From: JACKAQ01 sp020634975 [NCBI: Calditrichia bacterium]
Lineage (GTDB): Bacteria; Calditrichota; Calditrichia; RBG-13-44-9
Reading direction: 5' to 3'
Length of the DNA stretch: 64,000 nt
Assembly: GCA_020634975.1 (NCBI GenBank)
Contig: JACKAQ010000002.1
Span: 620,001 to 684,000 of the forward strand
Shown here piece after piece: positions 26,927-34,511 of the stretch; position 1 is the first letter of the stretch; each line of letters starts with the position of its first letter. The notes beneath the pieces were generated by a model. The model ran no database searches. It was not told the DNA's origin and saw nothing but the letters and a program-made list of their open reading frames with translations. Made by a program: the position numbers and the translations under genes.

Positions 26927-27336
26927 TTTGGGTTTATTTGCTGATTTTATTCAATTTACAAATACTGCGGAAAGCGGGCGAGTCAAGCCCGCTCCGCTGA
27001 TTTGTCATCACTGTAACCATTGCGCAGCACCTGCACAGGAAAAATTTTCCCATCTTCAAACATTTATTTCACTCGACCAACCGACCGACAACATCTGACG
27101 ATTTTTTATCGACCTGATTAATACAGAACCATTTCTCAAAGTTCCTGTTTTTACATTCGCAAAAATTCCAGACTAATTTTTCATAATTTTTTGAACCAAT
27201 TCTTCGCTGCAGTGTATGTATTTTCAGCAGTTTACAAAAGTTACGGCAATAGGCCCGATTGATTATTCCCTTGCGAAAACAGGTTGAATTGGTTAAAATT
27301 TGCGATGCTTTTTAATATCAGTATTGTGAGGAAACG
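26927..27336. other. Intergenic region, 410 bp
   Basis: No open frame with coding character on either strand and no RNA gene recognised. It contains one GC-rich hairpin (26967-26997) shortly after the amidase gene; the rest is AT-rich and should hold the promoter of the glycosyltransferase operon, but no convincing -35/-10 pair was found. Confidence 0.5.
26967..26997 (+). terminator. GC-rich hairpin after amidase gene
   Basis: AGCGGGC pairs with GCCCGCT across a 7-nt loop, extended by GCGG/CCGC after a small bulge. It lies 41 bp past the amidase stop. No T-tract follows, so it may be an RNA-end stabiliser or a weak terminator. Confidence 0.4.
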
Positions 27337-28470
27337 ATGAACCGGACGGCTGGATTGCCACTGGTGACAATTTTGACGCTGAATTACAACGGAAAGCGAT
27401 TTTTAAAGAACCTTTTTGATTCGCTTCGCAGTTGTACCTACCCGAATCTCGAAATTATCATGGCTGATAACGCTTCGACAGATGACAGCGTCAATTTTGT
27501 GCAATCCGAATATCCGGAGGTAAAAATTCTTCGCAACGCCGAAAATTACATGTTCGCGCGGGGAAATAACGAAGGATTGAAAATTGCCAATGGAAAATAC
27601 ATTTGTGTAATTAACAACGATGTCGAGGTTGCGCCGGATTTTGTGGAACCGGTGGTTGCCGCGTTTGAGGCAAATCCGCATCTGGCGGCAGCGCAGCCCA
27701 AAATTCTGGCGATGCAGCAGCGCGATCATCTGGAATATTCCGGTGCCTGCGGTGGTTTTATCGATTGGTTCGGCTACCCGTTTGTCCGGGGACGCCTGTT
27801 TCAGGATATCGAAAAAGACGACGGACAGTACGACCAGCCCTGCGGTCTGTTTTGGGCGAGCGGCGCCTGTATTTTTTTGCGCAAAACCGCGATCGACACG
27901 GTTGGTGTATTCGACGAAGATTTTATGATGCACATGGAAGAAATCGATTTGTGCTGGCGATTACGGCTCAACGGATGGGATATCGGCGCGTTTCCCGCAT
28001 CCAAAATTTGGCATCACGTCGGCGGAACGTTAAATAAGGATAATCCCCGAAAGATGTATTGGAATTATCGTAACAACTTGTTTTTATTGATGAAAAACCT
28101 GTCACGAAAAAACCTGCTGATTCGCATTCCGATGCGAATGCCGCTCGATTTTCTGGCGCTGGCTGTTGAAACAGCCAAAGGCAGGTTGGGCAATAGCGCC
28201 GCCATTTTGCGGGCATACAAATGGGTTTTTTCACATCTCGGATTAATTTTACGCAAACGCCGGGAAGTCCAGCGTTCCCGCACCGTTTCGGATGAAACGA
28301 TTTTTGAACGGGTATATTCCGGCAGCATCGTTTTTGAATATTTTGTGCTGGGCAAACGCAAATTTTCCGATTTGCGGGCGGCGGACCCATTATTGGCTAA
28401 AAATCTGAAACCTTTTGAAATCAAATATTCACGCAACATAACCGGAGCAACCTTATCCAATGAACGATAA
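27337..28470 (+). CDS. Family 2 glycosyltransferase
   Basis: 377 aa. GT-A fold family 2: VTILTLNYNGKRFLKNLFDSL at the N-terminus, MADNASTDDSVNFV, CVINNDVEVAPDF (DxD-type nucleotide-sugar/metal site) and MHMEEIDLCWRLRLNGWDIG (catalytic ED/acceptor region), as in rhamnosyl- and other polysaccharide glycosyltransferases. Substrate unknown. The last 11 bp overlap the start of the DUF2723 gene, so the two are co-translated. With DUF2723 and flippase-like genes it forms a putative glycoconjugate set acting at the inner membrane. Confidence 0.9.
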   Translation: MNRTAGLPLVTILTLNYNGKRFLKNLFDSLRSCTYPNLEIIMADNASTDDSVNFVQSEYPEVKILRNAENYMFARGNNEGLKIANGKYICVINNDVEVAPDFVEPVVAAFEANPHLAAAQPKILAMQQRDHLEYSGACGGFIDWFGYPFVRGRLFQDIEKDDGQYDQPCGLFWASGACIFLRKTAIDTVGVFDEDFMMHMEEIDLCWRLRLNGWDIGAFPASKIWHHVGGTLNKDNPRKMYWNYRNNLFLLMKNLSRKNLLIRIPMRMPLDFLALAVETAKGRLGNSAAILRAYKWVFSHLGLILRKRREVQRSRTVSDETIFERVYSGSIVFEYFVLGKRKFSDLRAADPLLAKNLKPFEIKYSRNITGATLSNER

Positions 28471-30502
28471 ACTCATTCATCGCGGCAGTGCCGCAATTGC
28501 ATTTCTGGTCAGTTTTTTTGTCTATCTTTCGACAATGGCGCCAACCGTTTCCTTTTGGGACTGTGGCGAATTTATTGCATCATCGTATAAACTTGCTGTT
28601 CCGCATCCGCCGGGAGCGCCGGTTTATTTGCTCATCGGCAGAATTTTTTCGATGCTGCCGATTTTCACCGATATTGCCGCTCGGGTAAACTTCATTTCGG
28701 TGATCAGCAGCGCGTTTACTGTGCTGTTTTTGCATCTGATTATCGTTCATTTCATCAAAGATTATTTGAACAATCCGCTGGAAGGACAGAAAAACATCGA
28801 CCCAAATGAAGGGTTTATGCGTTTTGTGCCCCATTTTGGCGGCTTGATCGGCTCGCTCTGCTTTGCGTTTTCATACAGTTTTTGGTTCAACGCTGTGGAA
28901 GCTGAAGTTTACGCCATTTCCATGTTTTTCACTTCCATTTTTGTGTGGCTGGTTTTGGTATGGAGCGATCACGCGGAAGAACGCAGCCGCGATCGTTATT
29001 TGCTGGTCATCGCTTATTTGATGGGTTTGGCGATGGGTGTGCACATTTTAAATGCGCTGGTTTTGCCCACGCTCGTGATGATCGTTTACTATCGCAAATA
29101 CGAAACAAACATTTTCTCATTTATCATAATGGGCATTGTCGGCATCGCGCTGACCGCGTTACTTTATCCCGGTGTTGTTAAAGAAATTCCCGCAATCATC
29201 CAGACAACCGGATTTGCCGGATTCGGCGTTTTTCTGGTTTTTCTCACACTCGCTCTGGCGTATTTCGTTCAGAAAAAAATGGATGTTCCGTCGTTGTTTT
29301 TTTCCTCGCTGTTGTTGATTATCATCGGATATTCTTCATTTATGATGGTGTTTATCCGCTCCAATCTCAACCCGAACATCGACGAAAACGACCCGGAAAC
29401 CATCGAAGCGTTTATCAGCTACATCAATCGTGAACAATATGGCGATCACCATTTTGACCGGGAAAAACGCCGGCAAGAGTCGCCCAATGGCAACCGCTAC
29501 AAAAGCAGCAGCGATTTTTTCTGGAATTACCAGATCAACGAAATGTATGTGCGCTACTTTTACTGGAATTTTGGCGGCATCGAAGATACAAACGATCTGA
29601 GCCGCGAACGCAAACGCGCAGATGCCAGCCGCTTTTGGTTCCTGCCGCTTATTTTGGGGGCGATCGGATTTGCCTATCATGTTTTCCGGGACTGGAAAAA
29701 GGCGCTGGCTGTGGGAGTGCTATTTTTCATGACGGGGCTGGCGATTGTGCTTTACCTTAATCAACCGGATCCACAGCCGCGAGAACGGGACTATAGTTAT
29801 GTTGGCTCATTTTTCGCATTTTCGATCTGGATCGGGATTGGCGCAGCCGCCATTTTGGAAATGCTCACTACGGCTTTATCCAAAAAAGATTCTGTCAGCA
29901 ACAGCCCGGTTGCATGGATTGCGGCATTGCTGATGTTTGTAATTCCTGCACGGATGTATTCGGTCAACATCCACACGCACGATCGCTCCGGAAATTATGT
30001 AGCATCGGATTATTCCTACAATATGCTCATCAACTCCGAAGAAAATGCAATCATTTTCACCAACGGCGATAACGATACATTCCCGCTTTGGTATTTGCAG
30101 GAAGTTGAGGGTGTGCGGACAGATGTTCGCGTTGCCAACCTCAGCTTGCTGAACACCTCATGGTATATAAAACAACTGCGTGATATGGAGCCGAAAGTGC
30201 CCATTAGCCTGAGCGATGACCAGATCAAACGCGTTGGTTTGGTGCCGTGGCCGAGCAGTAAAAATTTTGAAGTCCCGACAATTCCCGACCGAATCCGCGC
30301 AGCCGAAAAACGCGAATACCAGCTATCGACTGGAAAAGATTCGGTGAATATCCCCGAAAAAATCGTCTTCGAGGTTCGACCGAAACTGGAAGGACCAATG
30401 CGCGGCGGCGAACGCCAGGGGTATCTGCGGGTGCAGGATTTCATGATTTTGAATATTCTGGCCAGCAACCGTTTCGAGAAAAGCCGGTATATTTTGCCGT
30501 AA
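28460..30502 (+). CDS. DUF2723 protein O-mannosyltransferase-like membrane protein, N-terminal segment (frame broken)
   Basis: This 680-codon frame holds the membrane part of a DUF2723 (TMEM260-like, GT-C type) protein: TMAPTVSFWDCGEFIASSYK and VPHPPGAPVYLLIGR at the N-terminus, repeated hydrophobic segments, and NQPDPQPRERDYSYVGSFF before the last helices. It breaks at an A-run (30479-30482): after RFEK the frame reads SRYILP and stops, while the -1 frame continues KPVYFAVTSSDQNRLDG, the expected family sequence. Joined, the protein would be about 939 aa and end at 31278. DUF2723 proteins are linked to protein O-glycosylation from lipid-linked sugar donors. The break is one missing base, either a sequencing error or a recent mutation. 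Confidence 0.85.
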   Translation: MNDKLIHRGSAAIAFLVSFFVYLSTMAPTVSFWDCGEFIASSYKLAVPHPPGAPVYLLIGRIFSMLPIFTDIAARVNFISVISSAFTVLFLHLIIVHFIKDYLNNPLEGQKNIDPNEGFMRFVPHFGGLIGSLCFAFSYSFWFNAVEAEVYAISMFFTSIFVWLVLVWSDHAEERSRDRYLLVIAYLMGLAMGVHILNALVLPTLVMIVYYRKYETNIFSFIIMGIVGIALTALLYPGVVKEIPAIIQTTGFAGFGVFLVFLTLALAYFVQKKMDVPSLFFSSLLLIIIGYSSFMMVFIRSNLNPNIDENDPETIEAFISYINREQYGDHHFDREKRRQESPNGNRYKSSSDFFWNYQINEMYVRYFYWNFGGIEDTNDLSRERKRADASRFWFLPLILGAIGFAYHVFRDWKKALAVGVLFFMTGLAIVLYLNQPDPQPRERDYSYVGSFFAFSIWIGIGAAAILEMLTTALSKKDSVSNSPVAWIAALLMFVIPARMYSVNIHTHDRSGNYVASDYSYNMLINSEENAIIFTNGDNDTFPLWYLQEVEGVRTDVRVANLSLLNTSWYIKQLRDMEPKVPISLSDDQIKRVGLVPWPSSKNFEVPTIPDRIRAAEKREYQLSTGKDSVNIPEKIVFEVRPKLEGPMRGGERQGYLRVQDFMILNILASNRFEKSRYILP

Positions 30503-31278
30503 CCAGCTCCGATCAAAACCGGTTGGACGGGTTGCGCGAATATCAGCGAATGGACGGTTTGCTGTTCAAAGTAACCACCATTCCCGATTGGCAGCTGGAT
30601 GCAAAAACATTGCACGATAACCTCATCAACCGGTTCCGTTATCGCAACCTCAACAATCCGGATGTCTATTATAACGAAAATATCATCGGGCTGTTGCAAA
30701 ATTACCGCTCTGCATTTTTCCGGTTGGCGACCCATTATTTATCTCAACAAGACAAAGAAAACTTCAAAGTTGTTATCAATAAAATGTATGAAGTGATGCC
30801 GCCGGAAGTTATTCCGTTTACGAACAGTCAGTTCGAAGAAGTGCTGACAAGTTTGGCAATCATGGCGGATGTCATTCCAATCGATTCGCTCAAATCCGGC
30901 GAACCGCAGTTGCGGGTATTTCGCGCACTCGGCGAGGTCGGGTTCAATTACAAGAGTATGGAAGACGCCCGTTTCGGATACGAAAACTTGCTGGACGCGT
31001 TGGAAAATAATGATTCGCAAAGCCCGGTCATTTATGAATACATGCGCTCGCTGTACCCGCGTCCACAAATTTATGAAAACGCCCAGCCCGAACAACGCAA
31101 ACAGGCGGTAGAGGAAGAAACCCGTCAAATTCGACGGATGCTGGTTCGCGTTTACCGGGAGCTTAGCGCATACGATGAAGCTATTGCGCTGCTGGATAAA
31201 ATTTTGATCGATCAACCCAGCGACAATTTTGCAAAAACCCAGCTCGACCAGATCAAAAAACTGCGTTCGGAACAATAG
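30481..31278 (+). CDS. DUF2723 protein, C-terminal segment in the shifted frame
   Basis: Continuation of the preceding gene in the -1 frame from codon AAG at 30481 (KPVYFAVTSSDQN). It could start separately at a TTG at 30523, but no ribosome site supports this and the text is contiguous with the DUF2723 family across the break. About 265 residues, soluble and helical, with tetratricopeptide-like character (YRELSAYDEAIALLDKILIDQPSDNFAKT). The flippase-like gene begins 11 bp after its stop. Treat as part of one gene of 28460-31278. Confidence 0.8.
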   Translation, partial: KPVYFAVTSSDQNRLDGLREYQRMDGLLFKVTTIPDWQLDAKTLHDNLINRFRYRNLNNPDVYYNENIIGLLQNYRSAFFRLATHYLSQQDKENFKVVINKMYEVMPPEVIPFTNSQFEEVLTSLAIMADVIPIDSLKSGEPQLRVFRALGEVGFNYKSMEDARFGYENLLDALENNDSQSPVIYEYMRSLYPRPQIYENAQPEQRKQAVEEETRQIRRMLVRVYRELSAYDEAIALLDKILIDQPSDNFAKTQLDQIKKLRSEQ

Positions 31279-31289
31279 TCAGGCTGCCG

Positions 31290-32267
31290 ATGAAAAAGGT
31301 TGTATCAAATATTCTGCGATTTTTGATCAGCTTTGGCGTGCTGGGTGGTTTGGTTTATCTGATCGGTTTGGACCGGATAATTGATAATTTTCGTTCGGTT
31401 GATCCGACGCTATTACTGATAGCCATCGGCATTTTTGTTGTGATTTTGGTGCTGATGGCTTTTCGCTGGCAGATTTTGCTCGTCAGCCAAAACCACTCGC
31501 CGGGCTATTGGAAATTGTTGATGTTTTATTTCATCGGCTATTTTTTCAATAATTTTCTGCCGACGGCAATTGGCGGCGATGTCAGCCGTGCGTATTATGT
31601 CGGGCGTGCCAATGGCAACCTCCCGCTCAGCGTCGGCACCGTTTTATTTGAACGGATTTTAGGTGTGCTCGCAACGCTGACCCTCGCCACCATTTCCATG
31701 ATCTGGGTTGCAAAAGAACTGGATCCCGCAATTATTTTCACTACGGCGATGGTTTTTGGCATCGTGATGGTTAGCATGATTGTTCTGTTAAACCCGGCAC
31801 TGTTTTCGCTTTGCCAACGTATCTTCAGTAAAATCAGTATCTTCTCAATCGGTGAAAAAATAAACAGCATTCTCGAATCTATCCATTTTTATCGCAATGC
31901 GAAATTTGCGGTCCTGGGCGGCTATCTGTTGTCAGTAACATTCCAGTTCCTTTTTGTGGCGATGAATTATGTTCTGGCACAATCGCTGGGATTGTCGCAG
32001 GTTACCTTTATCCAACTATTGCTGGTGATCCCGATTACGTTTGTAATGGGATTATTGCCTTCGGTAAACGGATTGGGGGTCCGCGAATCGGGTTATGTAG
32101 TGTTGCTCGCCAATGTTTTCCACAGCGCAACTGCCGGTGAAGCGATTGCGCTTTCGTTGCTCAACACATCCGTTCCGGTTTTGGTGAGCTTGGCCGGCGG
32201 CGTAATGCTGCTGTTTTACAAACACAACAACCCGGCTACCACAGTAGATTCTCCGCCGGTTCCCTAA
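31290..32267 (+). CDS. Flippase-like/lysylphosphatidylglycerol synthase TM-region family protein
   Basis: 325 aa, about 8 membrane segments, UPF0104 (PF03706) family. The signature is YFFNNFLPTAIGGDVSRAYYVGR, followed by LFERILGVLATLTLA and PSVNGLGVRESGYVVLLA near the end. Members are annotated as flippase-like and often sit beside glycosyltransferases, where movement of lipid-linked sugars is suspected. The gene follows the GT2 and DUF2723 genes closely and probably serves the same glycoconjugate pathway. No aminoacyl-transferase domain is present, so it is not MprF itself. Confidence 0.85.
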   Translation: MKKVVSNILRFLISFGVLGGLVYLIGLDRIIDNFRSVDPTLLLIAIGIFVVILVLMAFRWQILLVSQNHSPGYWKLLMFYFIGYFFNNFLPTAIGGDVSRAYYVGRANGNLPLSVGTVLFERILGVLATLTLATISMIWVAKELDPAIIFTTAMVFGIVMVSMIVLLNPALFSLCQRIFSKISIFSIGEKINSILESIHFYRNAKFAVLGGYLLSVTFQFLFVAMNYVLAQSLGLSQVTFIQLLLVIPITFVMGLLPSVNGLGVRESGYVVLLANVFHSATAGEAIALSLLNTSVPVLVSLAGGVMLLFYKHNNPATTVDSPPVP

Positions 32268-32416
32268 ACAAGCTGTTGCAATATTTCGGATATTGCGATA
32301 TATTTGTCCAATAAATTTTGTTTTTTTGCTTCATAAATCTTACCTCCTCGCACCCGATTTTCGAAATCTTTTTGTCGAAAAACCTGACCCTTTTATCGAT
32401 ATTTTTTTGATATCAG

Positions 32417-32445
32417 TTGGGTTTTCCGCAATTTGGAATTATACT
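32417..32445 (+). promoter_or_regulatory. Candidate sigma-70 promoter for DUF4837 gene
   Basis: TTGGGT (32417-32422) and TATACT (32440-32445) are spaced 17 bp, 29 bp before the DUF4837 start. The surrounding 206-bp gap holds no credible gene. Confidence 0.35.
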
Positions 32446-32473
32446 ATTAATCGTAAACCAGAGGTAAAAAACG

Positions 32474-33487
32474 ATGCGTAAACTATTGTTTTTGATGATT
32501 ATTGTGATGATTGCCGGATGCAAACCGAAACCCAACAGCCTCGGTAAACTGGACGAAATTTATGTATTTGCAGATTCAACCGATTGGCAGGATTATCGCG
32601 ACGCAATTCACAGCCATTTTATGAAGGAATACCTCACGCCGGTTCCGGAACCGGAATACATTATGAAATGGCGCCCCTTTGAAGATTTTTCAAAATACCA
32701 TTATCAAAACAACGTATTCTTTTTAGCAAGATTGAACTCGGATGATCCGGTTTCCAAAGAAATCAACGGTTTACTCGGCGAGGATGTTGTTCAGGGAGTT
32801 CAATCCGGTGACTATTTTTACATCCCGAAAAAGGATGTGTGGGCGTTAAATCAATATGTTGTATTTCTGGTTGCGCCGGATAAAGAAGCCATGATCCAGC
32901 GACTCTACGATCTGGGTGAACTGGTTTATGATGATTTTGAGAAATCTTACTATCAGCGGTTAAAAAAACAAATGTTTGAGCGCGGGGAAGATGACAAATT
33001 AGGTGAATATATTTCCAATAATTTCCCGTTTACTTTGCGCATTCAACACGATTACAAATTGGTTGACGAATCGGAAAGTGAGCACTATCTTTGGCTGCGC
33101 CGGATTTATCCAGATCGAGATCGTTCGTTAACCGTTCGCTGGATTCCGGATGCAGATTCGATCACCATCAGCCCAAGCTGGCTGATCAAAAAACGCAACG
33201 AATTGGCAGCGCAAATCCATTCCGGTGATGTGGTCGTTGAGCAAGAGACCATCGCCGAGCAAGTGCGCTTTCAAAAATGGCCGGCAATGCGCTTGGAAGG
33301 CACCTGGAAAAATCCCCAGCGATATATCGGCGGACCGTTCAGAACCATCGCTTTCAAGGATTCGGAGAGCAAAACAATTTTCATCATCGATTTTTTTGTT
33401 CAGGCAATTGGTGAGCGTAAAAAACCATATCTCGACCAGTTGGATGTTATCGCACACACTTTCCAGTTGGAAACCGAAAAAAGTTGA
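32474..33487 (+). CDS. DUF4837 family lipoprotein
   Basis: 337 aa with a lipoprotein signal (LFLMIIVMIAGCKPK, acylated Cys16). The rest is soluble and matches the DUF4837 family of FCB-group bacteria: KLDEIYVFADSTDWQ, a middle VWALNQYVVFLVAPDKEAM, NNFPFTLRIQHDYKLV, FLWLRR-type text (YLWLRRIYPDRDRSLTVRWI) and a late GPFRTIAF. Function is unknown; proteins of this family are envelope-anchored. It stands alone between the glycoconjugate set and the PfkB gene, which starts 48 bp later and may be co-transcribed. Confidence 0.8.
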   Translation: MRKLLFLMIIVMIAGCKPKPNSLGKLDEIYVFADSTDWQDYRDAIHSHFMKEYLTPVPEPEYIMKWRPFEDFSKYHYQNNVFFLARLNSDDPVSKEINGLLGEDVVQGVQSGDYFYIPKKDVWALNQYVVFLVAPDKEAMIQRLYDLGELVYDDFEKSYYQRLKKQMFERGEDDKLGEYISNNFPFTLRIQHDYKLVDESESEHYLWLRRIYPDRDRSLTVRWIPDADSITISPSWLIKKRNELAAQIHSGDVVVEQETIAEQVRFQKWPAMRLEGTWKNPQRYIGGPFRTIAFKDSESKTIFIIDFFVQAIGERKKPYLDQLDVIAHTFQLETEKS

Positions 33488-33535
33488 TCGTAAAATTCAA
33501 CTCATTTAACAATTGGCAGTTTAGGGAATCTCAAA

Positions 33536-34456
33536 ATGAAAATCACTGTTATCGGCACCATAAATAAAGATTTGATTCTACCCTTTAACGATGTGCCCAT
33601 TGAAAGTTTTGGCGGTATTTTTTATGACATCGGGATTCTTTCGCAAATTGCCCAAGATGTTGAAATTACACCAGTTAGCTACGTTGGTGAAGATGTAATA
33701 TCTACTGTTCAGGCAATATTGGATAAGCCGTCGAACGTAAACACGGATGGATTGGTGCGTGGTCCCGAAACCCATCACAAAGTAATTCTGGAATACACTT
33801 CACCGGCTCAGCGATCCGAAAAAGCGTTGTTTCCGTTTCCCCCGTTGGAGTGGGCGCATATCGAACCTTACACAGACGCCGATTTCATCGTCCTGAATAT
33901 GATTACCGGATGGGATATTGAATTGCCTACCTTCCAAAGATTATGTGAGAAATGTGGCGACCGTATTTACATGGACTTCCATTTTCTCGCAAGCGATGTC
34001 GATGAAATTGGAAAACGGTTTCGCAGAATCCCGGAAAACCTGCAAACCTGGTTAAGTGGACCCAGATTTATTCAAATGAATGAAGATGAATTTGCGACGT
34101 TAAACCAACACAACGAGAGTGAAAAAGAATTTTTCCAACGCTATTTCCGCGATGATCAGGTGTTGATTTTAACAAAAGCCAGCAATGGGGTTTCGCTGGT
34201 GTATCGAAAAAACAATATTACCGGAAAGAAAGATTTTCCCGGCAATAAAATCCCGCGACTGATCGATTCAACGGGCTGTGGCGATGCCTTTGGTGCAGGT
34301 TTTATCATGAATTATCTTGAAAACAATGACATGTTTCAGGCTGCAACTTATGGAAATATTGTGGCTGCGGCAAAAGCAACATTGCGCGGCACCAACGAAC
34401 TGTATCGATTAAAAGAAAAAATTTCCGATATAAAAGCATTAAATCGAATTAAATAA
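33536..34456 (+). CDS. PfkB-family carbohydrate kinase
   Basis: 306 aa. Ribokinase-fold kinase: N-terminal KITVIGTINKDLILPF and the C-terminal PfkB signature DSTGCGDAFGAGFIMNYLE with the catalytic Asp (GCGD anion hole). The middle FIQMNEDEFATLNQ matches the family pattern of an Asn-Glu-x-E motif. It phosphorylates a sugar or nucleoside in the cytoplasm with ATP; the substrate is not readable. No obvious partner genes. It ends at a strong bidirectional terminator. Confidence 0.88.
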   Translation: MKITVIGTINKDLILPFNDVPIESFGGIFYDIGILSQIAQDVEITPVSYVGEDVISTVQAILDKPSNVNTDGLVRGPETHHKVILEYTSPAQRSEKALFPFPPLEWAHIEPYTDADFIVLNMITGWDIELPTFQRLCEKCGDRIYMDFHFLASDVDEIGKRFRRIPENLQTWLSGPRFIQMNEDEFATLNQHNESEKEFFQRYFRDDQVLILTKASNGVSLVYRKNNITGKKDFPGNKIPRLIDSTGCGDAFGAGFIMNYLENNDMFQAATYGNIVAAAKATLRGTNELYRLKEKISDIKALNRIK

Positions 34457-34493
34457 AAAAACGCCGGACAGCAATCGCTCTCCGGCGTTTTTT
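34455..34493. terminator. Bidirectional terminator between PfkB and TonB receptor genes
   Basis: ACGCCGGA (34461-34468) pairs with TCCGGCGT (34481-34488). The + strand has TTTTTT after the stem and the - strand has TTTTTTT, so it serves both converging genes. Confidence 0.9.
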
Positions 34494-34511
34494 ACTCACT
34501 TTTGAATCCAA

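Noticed and set aside
30470-30502. Programmed -1 ribosomal frameshift in the DUF2723 gene
   Set aside because: There are only four A residues and no X-XXY-YYZ slippery heptamer or clear downstream stem; a missing base is simpler.
32293-32481. A 62-codon frame before the DUF4837 gene
   Set aside because: No ribosome site, it overlaps the likely promoter and the next gene's start, and resembles no family.
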